Positions 19,801-32,100 of a stretch of DNA of 64,000 nt are shown here, piece by piece. Numbering within the stretch: position 1 is the first letter of the stretch; each line of letters begins with the position of its first letter. The notes under the pieces were generated by a model. The model was not told the DNA's origin. It did no database searches and saw only the letters and a list, made by a program, of their open reading frames with translations. Source of the DNA: Chromobacterium sp. IIBBL 290-4 (GTDB taxonomy: Bacteria; Pseudomonadota; Gammaproteobacteria; Burkholderiales; Chromobacteriaceae); contig NZ_CP100128.1 in the NCBI RefSeq assembly GCF_024207115.1, positions 2,170,001 to 2,234,000 on the forward strand, written 5' to 3'. The position numbers were made by a program, and so were the translations under genes.

Positions 19801-20090
19801 ACAAGATGGCCTTGATCTTCCGTTGGTATTTTGTGCACAGCTCCCGCCTTGCGATGAAGGGCAGCGAGCAGCAGCGGGTCGATTACCAAGTGCATTGCGG
19901 GCCGGCGCTCGGCGCCTTTAACCAATGGGTGAAAGGGACGCAGCTTGAAAACTGGCGGCAACGTCACGCTGATGTGATCGCTGAGCGGCTGATGGCCGGT
20001 GCCGCCTACTTTCTCAAGACGCGCCTGACCGATCTGTTCGGCCGCTCCGCACCGCAAGACGCGAACAAAGCTGCCGTCACGGTCGATTGA
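16812..20090 (+). CDS. mmpC: MmpC, trans-acting AT-AT-ER protein
   Basis: 1092 residues, GTG start at 16812 with an AGAGGG Shine-Dalgarno. Two acyltransferase domains are followed by an FMN-dependent enoyl reductase of the PfaD type. AT1 (1 to about 300) has FSGQGSQ and a nucleophile motif GSSLGE (Ser96), where the usual His of GHSLG is Ser; domains of this kind often act as proofreading acyl hydrolases. AT2 (about 330-600) has FPGQGAQ and GHSLGE at Ser415 and is the likely malonyl-CoA loader for the AT-less modules of MmpA, MmpB and MmpD. The ER (about 620-1075) shows GGMYKGIASIELV near its start, EADSGGHTD, and VGAAGGIGSPESAAAAF for FMN binding. It could supply the enoyl reductions missing from MmpB. 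It lies 46 bp after mmpB and 40 bp before mmpD, clearly one operon. Confidence 0.95.
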   Translation: MSIVFMFSGQGSQYLQMGRSLYDSHAGYREILQRLDRIALEEGSPSILESIYPSSRPSAPLDDILVTHPAIFMLEYALATILIEQGVRPDAVLGSSLGEVAAAVISGVTDVERAMRFVVRQARLLDQQCPAGGMTAVLAPTGLFHELPALSERTELAAVNFDEHFVVSGTTAALDDAERILQAQGRVFQRLPVSRAFHSSEMDGVRDAFLDLVADLATCAPSVPFISSTFGKCIETFPADYFWNVVRGQLNLPDAVGALEHGGLPHEYIDVGPSGTLANFVKRCLPAASASTCSFILSPFDPSLAPFERVIGRCRSITQQREDFTVSHSKVVYMFPGQGAQQRGMGEGLFEAFPELTAAADRILGYSIKELCLHDPRNELAKTEFTQPALYVTNVLSYLSKVRSGHTPDYVLGHSLGEFCALFAAGAFDFETGLHLVKKRGELMAQTVEGGMAAVLNLDREAIADAFRRLGCTTLDFANFNAPNQTVISGPSADLQAVQSALEAAGGMVIPLNVSAPFHSRYMSQAMREFGDTLRATRFGALSIPVIANVTAEPYLESEISKLLERQVGGSVRWVESVQYLLRNGVTVFEEIGPGNILTNLVAKIRREPLPDVPSESSRAAPARTPSRTSDVALHLGSASFREAYGVLQAYVVGGMYKGIASIELVACMANAGYLAFFGAGGLQTSVVEQAIDTIRVQVGERTFGMNLVCNLANPGKEMELVQLFLRKGITVIEAAAFMQITPALVLYRLRGLGMQGGKVKADNRIIAKISRPEVAQQFLEPAPRHVVDKLLEQGLVTDEQARLAAQVPMADDLTVEADSGGHTDMGVAFVLLPTIIRQRDLVCRERGYEQPVRVGAAGGIGSPESAAAAFILGADFIVTGSINQCTPQAGTSDAVKDLLQGINVQDTEYAPAGDMFEIGARVQVLKRGVFFPARANKLYDLWRRYESLDEIDEKTARQIQDTYFKRSFDEVYAETREYLRKVAPQEIDKAERNPKHKMALIFRWYFVHSSRLAMKGSEQQRVDYQVHCGPALGAFNQWVKGTQLENWRQRHADVIAERLMAGAAYFLKTRLTDLFGRSAPQDANKAAVTVD

Positions 20091-20130
20091 CCCCCTGCCC
20101 GATTGCCGTTGGTTCCAAAAGGATTGCCCC

Positions 20131-23100
20131 ATGTTGAACAAAATTGTCTCGATGCTGAGAAACTTCCAAACCTCTGAAGCCCCCGTTTCGGACGGCTATC
20201 GGCCGATGGAGGTTGCGATCGTCGGCATGGCCTGCCGCTTCCCGGGGGCTGAGGATTACACGCAGTTCTGGGACAATCTGCGTGCCGGCCGCGACAGTGT
20301 GGGCGAGATTCCGCCGGAACGCTGGGATTGGCGCGCGTTCTGGGGCGACTCAGTGGTCGAACCGGGCAAAACGCGTGCCAAGCATGCCGGGTGCATCGAC
20401 AATGTGGCGGACTTCGATCCGCTTTTTTTCGGTATCTCGCGCGCTAGCGCCGAAATGATTGATCCGCAGCAACGGATCATGCTGGAGCTGAGCTGGGCGT
20501 GTTTCGAGGACGCGGGCATTCCGCCTTCGCGTTTGGCTGGCAGCCGCATGGGCGTGTTTCTCGGCGCATTCAATCACGACTATAAGGAGCGGCAGGAGCG
20601 AATGGCGCTCCCAATTGACGAGCATCGCTCGACGGGCGTCGCCGCCTCGGTCATCGCCAATCGGATCTCTCACTTCTATGATCTGCGCGGGCCGAGCATT
20701 GTGCTCGATACCGCCTGCTCGGGCTCGCTTAATGCCATCCACCTGGCGGTGCAGTCTCTCCGGCTCGGCGAGAGTGAAATGGCGCTGGCCGGCGGCATCA
20801 GCCTCCTACTAACCCCGACACGTCACGTCGCTTTCGCCAAAACCGGCATGCTGTCGCCATCGGGAGCTTGCAAGAGTTTCGACGACACGGCCGACGGCTA
20901 CGTACGTAGCGAGGGCGCCGGCGTGCTGTTGCTCAAGCCGCTCGCGCGCGCACTTGCCGATGGCGACATGATTCATGGTGTCATTCGCGGCAGCGCCGCC
21001 AACCATTGCGGCAAGACCCATACCCTGACTTACCCGAGCGCCGAGGCCCAGGCGGAGGTGATCCGCACAGCGCTCAAGGACGCCGAGATCGACGCGGGCA
21101 CGGTGTCGCACATTGAGGCGCACGGAACCGGCACGCCCAAGGGCGATCCTATCGAAATCGAAGGATTGTGCCGGGCGTTCTCCGACGATGCGGCCCGGCA
21201 GACGGGCTATTGCGCTATAGGATCGGCCAAATCCAACATTGGTCACCTCGAATCGGCGGCGGGCGTCGCCGGTGCGATTAAGGTGCTGTTATCGATGAAG
21301 GCCAGGCAACTGCCGCCGCTGTGCCATTTCTCCACAGTCAACCATCGCATCCGCTTGGATGGCTCCCCCTTTTATCTGCTCGACCGCTTGCAAACTTGGC
21401 AGGGTGTGGTCGACCCACATAGCGGCCGTCGCGTGTTGCGCGCGGGAGTCAGCTCATTCGGCTTCGGCGGCACCAATGCCCATCTGATTTTGGAGGAGGC
21501 GCCGGAGCGCGTTGAAAGCGGGCGGTCCGCACCTGCGCGTCCCGCTTACTTGATCTGTTTGTCGGCCAAATCGGAGGAGAGCTTGCGCCGTTACCAAACG
21601 GCCTTGGCTGATTGGCTCGATGACATGGGGCAGGATGTGCACCTGGAGGACATCGGTGCCGTCTTGGCGTTGGGCCGCGAACATATGCGCTGCCGCCTGG
21701 CCGTAACCGTTGGGAGCAAGGAAGCGCTGGCTGCGCGATTGCGGGAGCCGATGGCGGTCTCACTGCTGCCGGCAGCCGGCGTGGACAACGAAGCGGAGCG
21801 CCGGGGCAACGATGCGCTTGCCCGCGACATCGTCGAGATGCTGGCGCAAGCGGAACATGATCCCGTGGCATACACGTGCCGACTGGAGCATCTGGCCGTC
21901 TGCTATCGAAACGGCGCCACAGTGGATTTTGCCGCCCTGTTTACCATGCCCGCCCGCCATGTAGTCTTGCCCGGCTATCGATTTGCGCGCGAACGCTGCT
22001 GGCTGCCGGGCGATGTGCAGCCAGTGACCGCCGGGGTCGGCTGGCTGCCGCGCTGGGTGGAGGACGGGCAGCGCGGGAGTTATATCGCCACGTTCCAACC
22101 GGACGAGCCCCTGGTGCGCGACCATGTGGTACATGGCCAGCGCTGGCTGGCCGGCGCGCTACAACTCGAGTGCATGCGCGCCGCGTTCGTGGAGCGTGGT
22201 GGCTGTTCTTCCTCCTGGTCCGTGAGCGATGTGACCTGGATGCGCCCGCTCGTGGTGGCGGAACAGGCGCTGGACGTACGGTTGCAGATTGGGGAAGCCG
22301 GCGACTTTTCCATTGCCGATGCGCGGTGGGAAGAAGATGAAACGGCGTGCAGAGGGCGCATTGGACCGGGCAGCGGCGAATCGCTGGGCGAACGCCTCGA
22401 TCTGGCCGCGCTGCGCGCGCGCCACATGGACGATGCGCAGGAAACAGAGCGAATCTATGAGCGTTTGCTTGGGGCTGGTCTGGCGTATGACGCTCCTTAC
22501 CGTGCAATCGTCGGTCTGGCGTTCGACGGCGAAGCTTCGGTGCTGGCTCGCGTTGTCTCCGCCACGACAATGCACGAAGATTTGACGCTCAATCCCGCCG
22601 CTATCGATGCGGCATTCCAGGTTGCACTGATGCTGGCCATGCGCCAGGGCGGCGATGCGCCGTGGGTAGGGTTCGCGCTGAGCCGCTTCGACTGCGTGTC
22701 GGCGCTACCCGCCGCATTTTGGGTGCATGTCGTGCCGCGCGGCAGCGTAACGGAGGCGAGTCTGGCGTTCGACATCGACCTGATCGCCGAGGACGGCACG
22801 CGGGTAGGCCGCGTGGGTGCGTTCCAGCTCAAGCGCAGACACGGCTCGGACGATGTCGCTCCCCGCCATGGAGATGAAGAAATATCAGGCCTCATGCAGG
22901 TTGACTGGGTGCCGCTCTTGCCGTCGGATACCACAACTCCAACTTTCGCAAACGGACGCATGGCGATGATCGGTGGCGACGAAGCCAGCCGCGACGGCGT
23001 TCGCCGTTTGTACGGCGACGTGGCCTTCCTCGATATCGACGCGAGTCACGACGTCGATCGCGTGTCGCAGGCGCTGGCCGAGGCCGGCCCGATCGAGCGC

Positions 23101-26100
23101 TTGCTGTGGCTGGCTCCGTCCTCGCCCACCGTGTTCGACGGCGCCGCGTCGTTGGTTCAAGCGCAAGCGGATGGCGTGCTTGCGTTGCTGACAGTGGTCA
23201 AGTCGCTGCTGGCCTTGGGGTATGGTGGCTGTCGCTTGGATGTGTGCGTGGTCACGTCCGGCGCGCTGCCGATACGGACCGGCGAGCGGCGAGTGCCGGC
23301 GCATGCCGCCGTTCATGGCTTGGTGGGCACCTTGGCCAACGAGCAACCCGGCTGGACTGCGCGCGCCGTGGATGTCGAGGCGGAAAGCGCCTTACCTTTG
23401 ACGCAATTACTAAGCCTGCCGTCCGATGTGCGGGGGGGCTCGTACGCTTGGCGCGACGGCGTCTTGCTGCGCCAGACCCTGCTTCCGGTGACGATGGACG
23501 GAAACGCGGCCGGCGAGAACATGTATCGCCCCGGCGGTGTGTACGTCATCATCGGCGGCGCGGGCGGCATCGGCGCCGCCTGGAGCGAGACGCTGATTCG
23601 CGAATGGGGCGCCCAGATTTACTGGATCGGCCGCCGAGCGTCGGACTCGACCATCGAGGCGAATATTGAACGCTTGGCGCGGTTCGGTCCCGCTCCGGTG
23701 TATCTGCGCGCGGATGCCGGCGACCCACTCACGCTCGGCGCGGCACTGTCCGCCATTCGTCAACACCATGGAGCGGTCAACGGCGTGATTCATGCCGCCA
23801 TGGCATTGCAAAGCCGTAGCCTCGAACGCATCACCCATGACGAGTTTCGCGAGTTGCTGGCGACCAAGGTCGACACCTGCGTCAGCCTCGCCGAGGTGTT
23901 CGCCGACGAACCGCTCGATTTCGTGGCGCTGTTCTCGTCGATTAACGCCTTTATGTGCGTGCCGAATCAAGGCGCGTACGCCGCCGGCTGCGCATTCGTC
24001 GATGCCTTCGGGCGCTACCTGGAAAGTCGGTTCGCATGCCCCGTTGCGGTAGTCAACTGGGGTTATTGGGGAAGTGTCGGTGCGTTGGCCGCCTCGGAGG
24101 TTTTTCAGGCGTGGCGAGCGCGAGAGGACTTGGCGTCGGTCGAGCTGCCTGACGCGATGGCAGCGTTGTCGTTTCAATTGACTTATGCCCTAAAGCAGGT
24201 TGCCCTGGCGGGGCCGTTGAGCGCGCCGTCTTTGTTGGCGAGTCGTGAGGAGCGGATTGTCGTCAATGCCGCGCATGCCACCGACGCGCCATTGAATATT
24301 CCTCACCGCCCGATCGATGTGGCGCAAGCCCGTGGCGGGCTGACCACCCCGGACCTCGACCCGCTGTACTGCCGCCTGCTGCAGGTGAAGCTTTGCGCGT
24401 CTGGGCTGTGGTCCGAGCTGCGACCGTATTCGCTCGACGAACTGGCCGGTACATTGGCGCCCGGCGTCACGACGCGCCGTTGGCTGGCACATAGCCTGGA
24501 ACTGTTGGAACGGCAAGGGTTGGTGCGCCGCGAAGGCGATGGTGAGGCGACGCGCTATGTGCTGGCGCACAGGGAGTCGGCCGAGGCCGTTTGGGCCGAG
24601 TGGGCGCGTGCCAAGGCGTTGTGGCTCGCCGATCCGGACCGGCGCGCGCAAGTGGCGCTGGTCGATGCGTGTCTGGATGCATTGCCGGCGGTGTTGAGCG
24701 GTCGGACGCGGGCTACCGATGTGATGTTCCCGGATGCGTCGATGGCTCGGGTGGAGGGGATCTACCAACGCAACGCGGTCTCGGACTATTTCAATGATGC
24801 GGTGGCGGACACGGTGTGGGCGCAGGTGTCGGCACGGCGGGCATCGGGCGGCCGGGCACTGCGCGTGTTGGAGATCGGCGCGGGCACGGGCGGGACGAGC
24901 GCGCGGGTGCTGGCGCGGCTGGACGCGGCGCGGGACTGGGTGGAGGAGTACTGCTATAGCGACGTGTCGAGGGCGTTCTTGCTGCATGCGGAAGAGCATT
25001 ACGGGGAGGGCCGTCCGTATCTGTCGTACCGTTTGGTGGACGCGGAGCAGGACCTGCCGTCGCAGGGCATCGAGACAGGTCGCTACGATGTGGTGCTGGC
25101 GACCAACGTGCTGCACGCTACGCGGGACATCCGCGCGACGGTGCGCCATGTGAAGGCGGCGTTGGCGCGTGGCGGTTTGCTGGTGCTAAACGAGCTCCAT
25201 GGGGCGTCGGTGTTCAGTCATTTGACGTTCGGGTTGTTGGAGGGCTGGTGGAAGTATGAGGACGCGGCGCTGCGCGAAGCGGGCAGTCCCGGATTGACGG
25301 CCCGTATGTGGCAGCAGGTGTTGGAGGACGAGGGCTTTGGTGCGGTGAAGTTCGTCTGCGTCGGGGCGCATGGTCTGGGTCAGCAAGTGATCGTGGCCAA
25401 AAGCGACGGCTTGGCGAGAGTGAGGCGCGGCAAACCGACCACGCAAGAGGCGGTGAAAGCGCGGCGAGCTGAGCCGGAACGAACCGTAGAGGCCCCGGCC
25501 AGCGATGAGGGCACGCGGCGGGAATCGATCCGCCAAGCCATTCTCGAGGTACTCGCCCATTCCTTGAAGTTCGATGCGTCCGCATTGCGTTTCGACGAGC
25601 CGTTTGCAGATTACGGCGTCGATTCGATCACTGGCGTCAACTTTGTGCGCCAGCTGAACGGTCGGCTCGGCATCGAACTTTATGTCACCTGCCTCTTCGA
25701 CTACAGCACAATCGATCGCTTAAGCGAGTACATCGCCCAACAATATCAATATCCGGCAGCTTGCGCTCTCGCGTCGACGCTCGGGCCTGATCAAGATGTG
25801 GCGCGCATCGCCGATATCTTGCGCCAAGAGGCCGCGCCGGTCGCGCGCGCGCCGGACGATGATGCCATCGCCATTGTCGGAGCTAGTGGACGTTTCGCCC
25901 AATCGCGCAACCTGAATGAGCTGTGGCGCCATTTGGCCGAGGGACATGACCTTGTCGACGACGTGAAGCGCTGGGACTTGGCCGCCTACTATCCGGACGT
26001 CGCGTCGGACGACTACTGCTCGCGCGGCGCCTTCATCGACGGGATTGAAGAGTTCGATCCGCTGTTCTTCAATATCTCGCCGCTGGAAGCGACCTACATG

Positions 26101-29100
26101 GATCCGCAGCAGCGCCTGTTCTTGCAGGAAGCGTGGAACGCGTTGGCCGACGCGGGCTGCTTGGGTGAGCGCCAGCGCACACAGGTCAGCGTGTACGTGG
26201 GCTGCGAGGCCGGCGACTACGATAAGCTGTTCGTCAATACGCCGCCGGCGCAGGCATTTTGGGGCAACGCGCCCTCCATCGTGCCAGCGCGCATTGCCTA
26301 CTACCTCGATTTGCAAGGTCCGGCGATAGCGGTCGACACCGCCTGCTCGAGCTCGCTGGTTGCCATCCACATGGCATGCCAAAGCCTGCGTAGCGGCGAA
26401 GCGTCGATCAGCCTGGCCGGTGGCGTGTTCGTTCAATCGACCCCCGACTTTTATCTGAAAGCCAATCGAGCCGGGATGTTGTCCAAAACCGGCCACTGCC
26501 ATACCTTCGATAGCCGTGCCGATGGCTTTGTACCCGGCGAGGGGGTGGGGGTCGTCGTAATGAAGCGTCTGGCTGATGCCATTGCCGATCGAGACCATAT
26601 CTATGGCGTGATACGCGCCTCGGGCATCAATCAGGATGGCGCCAGCAACGGTATCACCGCGCCGAGCGCGCTGTCGCAGCAACGCTTGGAACAGTCGGTC
26701 TACGATCGATTTGCCATCGACCCAGCGTCGATTCAGATGGTCGAGGCGCACGGCACCGGAACGCGCCTGGGCGATCCAATCGAATTCGCGGCGCTGTCCG
26801 CCGCTTTCAACCACTATACCGACAAGCGAGGGTATTGCGCGCTAGGGTCGGTCAAAACCAACCTCGGTCATGCGGCCACTGCGGCAGGTATGGCTGGCGT
26901 GTTTAAGATCCTACTGGCGTTGCGCCACCGCATGATTCCGCCGTCCTTGCATTTTTCCGAAGCCAATCCGACCATCGACTTCGCCGCCAGCCCGTTCTAC
27001 CTCAATACCAGTTTGCGAGATTGGCAAACGGCGCCGGGCGAGAAACGCCGCGCCGCCATCAGTTCTTTCGGTTTCAGCGGCACCAATGCGCACTTGGTGG
27101 TCGAAGAAGCGTCGAACTCCCAGCGCGCGCCATCTTCGACGCAGGCATGCCTGATCGCTCTGTCGGGGCACAGCGCAGCCGCGCTGTACAGCCAGGCTGA
27201 ACTGCTCCTGGATTTCTGCCGCGCCACGCCTGCGCAACCTTTGCTCGACCTCAGCTTCAGCACATTGACCGGGAGGAAACATTTCGAATATCGCCTAGCC
27301 TTGTTGGCCTCGAGCATCGATGAATTGTCGGCCGCGCTCGAAACCTGGCTGCGCACTGGGCATGCCGCGCATTGCTGGAGCTCGGCGGATGCGCGCGCGA
27401 TTTCATCGCGGCAAGAGGAACGCGCCGAATGCGCGCAATGGACGCAGATGGCCGAGCGTTATTGCCAAGGCCAGCAAATTGATTTCTCCCGCATGTTCGA
27501 TGGTTTGGAGTGCCGTCGCTTGCCACTGCCCGGTTATCCGTTCGCGCGAGATCGCTATTGGGTCGAAGACCTTCGTGCCGACTGGAGGCCGAGCGACCGA
27601 ACGGCGCCGTCCCATCCCTTGCTGGTGGAAACTGCCGACGCAGACAGTTTTTACGCGCGCTTCGATGGAGACGAATATTTCTTATCGCAGCATCGAGTGG
27701 TAGGCCGGCGTGTCATGCCGGGGGTCGCAATGCTGGAAATGGCGGCGGCCGCGGCGCGGCGCCGCAGGACGAACGCGGATGATAAGGCGATCAGCCTGGA
27801 ACATGTGGCGTGGATCGCACCGCTTGCCGTGGAGGCTCAGCCGGTCGAGGCGACGCTCGCGCTCGAGCCGCGGGCGGATGGAGAGTGGACGTTCGAAATT
27901 CGTCGCGCTCAAGCGTGTGCCGAAAGCGAAATTTATTGCCTGGGCAGCCTGACGCCGGCACCCGCCGAAGCGCCCTGCCGCCTGGATCTGGGCGCTCTCG
28001 CAGCCGGTTGCACGCTCGTCGAGCGCTCGAGCGCAGATTGTTATCGCCATTTCGCTGCCGTCGGCATTGACTACGGCGACGCTTTCCGGCGCTTGGTGCA
28101 TTGGTCGGCTGGACAAGACGCCGAGGGGCGTCGCCAGGTATTGGCCAGGATCGAATCTCAACGAGATGTCGAACATGGGCTTGTTGGTTGGTGGCTCGAA
28201 CCCGGCATGGTCGACGCCGCGCTTCAGGCGGCGGTGCAACTTTGGGCGGTCGACGCTGCAAGGCCGGTGGCATGGGTGCCGTTCGCCGTCGAGCGCGTCG
28301 ATATTTTCGGCCGCTGCGCGCCGCGCATGTGGGCGCACGTACTCGAACACAGCGTGCCGGAGAACGGAGCGTCCGCCAAGGTGGATATCGTGCTGGCCGA
28401 CGACGCCGGCGATATTCGGCTGATGCTATGCGGGTTGACGTTCCGTGTGATGGCGCAAGGGACGACGGGCGAAACCTCGCTGTGGGCGCGTGAGTGGCGC
28501 CCGTTGCCCACGCGGCGAGAAGATGCTCCGCCCGTCGCTGACAGGCTGATCGTGGCGGCCTTGGGCGAGGCGCCGGCACGTTTGGCCAATACATTGCCCG
28601 GCGTGCCTTACTTGGCGCCTTTTTCCGGGGAGGCGGACTACGAGCTGGCCGGGCTGCGTCTGATGCAAGCCTTGCAAGCGGTGGTCGCCGCCAAGTCAGG
28701 CCGACCGACGCGTGTGCAAGTGCTGACGCGCGCTGGCGACAAGACGATGGGGGCTGGCTTGTACAGCATGGTGGCGTCGGTCACACTGGAAAACCCCGGC
28801 GTGCTCGCTCAGTTGGTAGAAGTTGATGACGCCGCTTTGGCCGCGGGCATCGAGCATCGTCTGCTCGACGAGGCGTTCGCCATGCCGCAGGTGCGTTTGA
28901 GTTGGCGCGACGGCGTTTGGCGCCGAGGCTGCTGGCAGCGGCTCACCGCCGCGCGCGCGGCCCTGCCGTGGAGTGCGGGCGGCGTGTATTTGATTACGGG
29001 CGGCTCGGGCGGGATCGGCCGCATCCTGGTCGAGGAGATCGTGCGCAAGGTGGAGCGGCCGGTGATCGTGTTGGTCGGCCGTTCGGCCGCTGCCGATTGG

Positions 29101-32100
29101 ATCGAGGCCATCGCAAGACATGCCACGGTTGAATACTGGCAGGCCGATGTCGCAGACTTCGCGGCGGTCGAGCGGTTGGTGGCTGGCATCATTGAGCGTC
29201 ACGGCACGCTCACCGGCATCGTGCATGCTGCGGGTGTGCTCGACGACGGTTATTTGCTGACCAAGCGCCAAGAAGCTTTGCGTCGGGTGTTCGCGCCCAA
29301 GGTCCAAGGGACGCTCAATCTCGACCGTGCCAGCCGTCACTTGCCCCTGGAGTTTTTCGTGCTGGCGTCCTCGATCAGCGCCGAACTCGGCAATGCTGGC
29401 CAAGCGAATTACGCCGCAGCCAACGGTTTCATGGATGCCTTCGCTCGCTACCGTGCCATGCAGACCGAGCGCGGAGAGCGTCACGGCCGGACGCTGGCGG
29501 TGAATTGGCCGTTCTGGCGGGAGGGCGGGATGCGCATCGACACGGCGGGCTTGTCGCGCTTGTTCGACAACTGGGGCATGACCCCGATGGGACGTGACTC
29601 AGGTGTGGCGGCGCTTTATACGGCTATGGCTCAAAAAGAAGAGGCGCAGGTACTGGTGATGCATGGTGACCCGGTCAGAGTCCAAGCCCTGCTTGCCCGC
29701 GATGAAACGCCCGCCTCGCTCGGCGACCTGCCTGGCCAAGATGGCGAGACCTTGACCTTGCCGGTCGTGTTGGCGCAGGCCGCCTTGCTAGCAGGTGTCG
29801 AGGCGAGGGATCTCGACCCTTATCAACCGTTTCACGAATACGGATTCGACTGGTCTTTGCAGCACGAGCTGATTCGCGTATTGAGTCATCACCATGCCCG
29901 CGACCTGCCGGTTTCCATCTTTTTGCTGTCGACTTGCCTTGCCCAGGTGGCGGATGCCTTGTCGGCGGAATTGTCCTCGGATCCGCGGGATCCGGCTGTC
30001 TTGGAGTCCAGTCCCCCTATGAATCAGCACGTCACTGCCATCGATCCGGCTGCCGAGTGGTCTATCACCAATCTTCTGAAAGATCTGGTGTCTTCCGTGA
30101 CGAGGGTTCCACGCGCCGAGCTTAAGGACGATTGCCATTTTGAGCGTTATGGCCTGGACTCGCTAATGGTGGTCCAGATGACCGGGCAGTTGGAAAAACA
30201 GTTTGGCCCGCTGTCCAAGACCCTGTTTTTCGAATACACCACCATAGCCGAGCTCGCTGGCTATTTTCTTGAGAGACATGGAGAAACGGTGCAGCGCTTG
30301 AACCGGGGGGCGGAGCCGAACGACGCGGCCGTACGCGAAGAAGCGCCCGCTCTCGTGAACGCGCTTCGCGTGCCCGACGAGCCCCGCGTCGATCGTCCCG
30401 CCGCCGCCGCCGCCGCCGAGGCGATCGCTATCGTCGGACTCGCCGGCCGCTATCCGCAAGCGGAGAACCTGGATGCTTTTTGGCGCAACCTGGCCGAAGG
30501 GCACGATTGCATTACGGAAGTACCGCTCCAGCGTTGGGACCATGCGCCGTTGTTCGACTCGGAGCGTGCACGCGCGGGCAAGATTAATAGCAAATGGGGC
30601 GGCTTCATCGACGGCGTGGATGAGTTTGATCCGCTGTTCTTCAATATTTCTCCGCATGATGCGGAATTCATGGACCCCCAGGAGCGACTGTTCCTGCAAT
30701 GTGCCTATGAGACCTTCGAGGACGCGGGCTACGGCCGTGGGCCGCGCAGCGCGCTAGGTGACGCAAAGGGGTTGGGACACGTCGGCGTCTTCGTTGGGGT
30801 TATGTATCTGGAGTACCAGCTGTACGGTGCCCAGGAGTTGTCTCGCGGCAACCCGCTGGCGCTTGGCGGCAGCGCGGCCTCGATCGCCAATCGTGTCTCT
30901 TTCTGCTTGGGCTTGAACGGTCCTAGCCTGGCCGTGGACTCGATGTGTTCGGCATCGCTGACGGCCATCCATCTCGCGTGCCAGGCTATTCGCAACGGCG
31001 ATTGCGACTCGGCGCTGGCCGGCGGCGTCAACCTGACGCTGCACCCAAATAAATACCTGACACTCGCTCAAGGCAATTTCGCTTCCAGTAAGGGGCTCTG
31101 TGAAAGCTTCGGAGAAGGCGGCGACGGTTACGTGCCAGGCGAAGGCGTGGGTGCGATCCTGCTCAAGCCGCTCGACCGGGCCTTGGCTGACGGCGACCAA
31201 ATCTACGGCATCGTGCGCGGTAGTCAGATCAATCATGGAGGCCGCGCCAACGGCTATACCGTGCCGAACCCGAACGCTCAGGCGGAAGTGATCGGCGTGG
31301 CGTACCGCCGAGCAGGCATCGATGTGCGCGACATCACTTATCTGGAAGCGCATGGCACTGGCACCGCCTTGGGCGATCCGATCGAGATCGCCGGCTTGGA
31401 GAAGGTATTCCGCGCCGCGACGGATGAGAAAGGTTTCTGCGCGCTCGGCTCAGTCAAGTCCAACATCGGGCATTGCGAAAGCGCGGCCGGTATTGCCGGT
31501 TTGACCAAAGTGCTGTTGCAGATGAAGTATGGTGAGCTGGTGCCGTCACTGCATTCTCGTACATTGAACCCCGCCATCGACTTCAGCCTGTCGCCGTTCG
31601 TAGTGCAGCAAGCTCGCGCTCCCTGGCATAGGCGGCGGGTCAAGGACACGGCGCGGGAAAAGCCGCGCCTGGCCGGCATTTCCTCGTTTGGCGCCGGTGG
31701 TTCCAACGCCCATTTAGTGATTGAGGAATATCTCCCAGCGGACGAAACCCCTGCAGCGCACGCGGCGAGAATGCCAGCGCTGATCGTATTGTCGGCGGCC
31801 AGCAAGGAAGGGCTGAAAGAATTGGCGAGGCGGCATCTCGAGTTTGCCCGCGACATGAGGCAGGATGCGGCATCGCTGGTCGACCTGGCTTTCACGCTGC
31901 AACGCGGCCGAGAGCCGTTGAAAGAGCGCTTGGCCTTTGTTGCACATTCCGTCGATGAGCTGCGGCGCAAATTCGGTGATTTCCTCGAAGGCCGCGACGA
32001 TACCGGCGCGCTCTATAGCGGTTCGACTCGGCAAGGTGGCCAGTCTGTGCTGTCCCTGTTTGATACCGTCGACATGGCGCTGATTCTGAAACAATGGGTG

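Noticed and set aside
24190..25149. Minus-strand frame repeated at 34678-35463
   Set aside because: Both are shadows of the duplicated methyltransferase; the repeat itself is reported instead.
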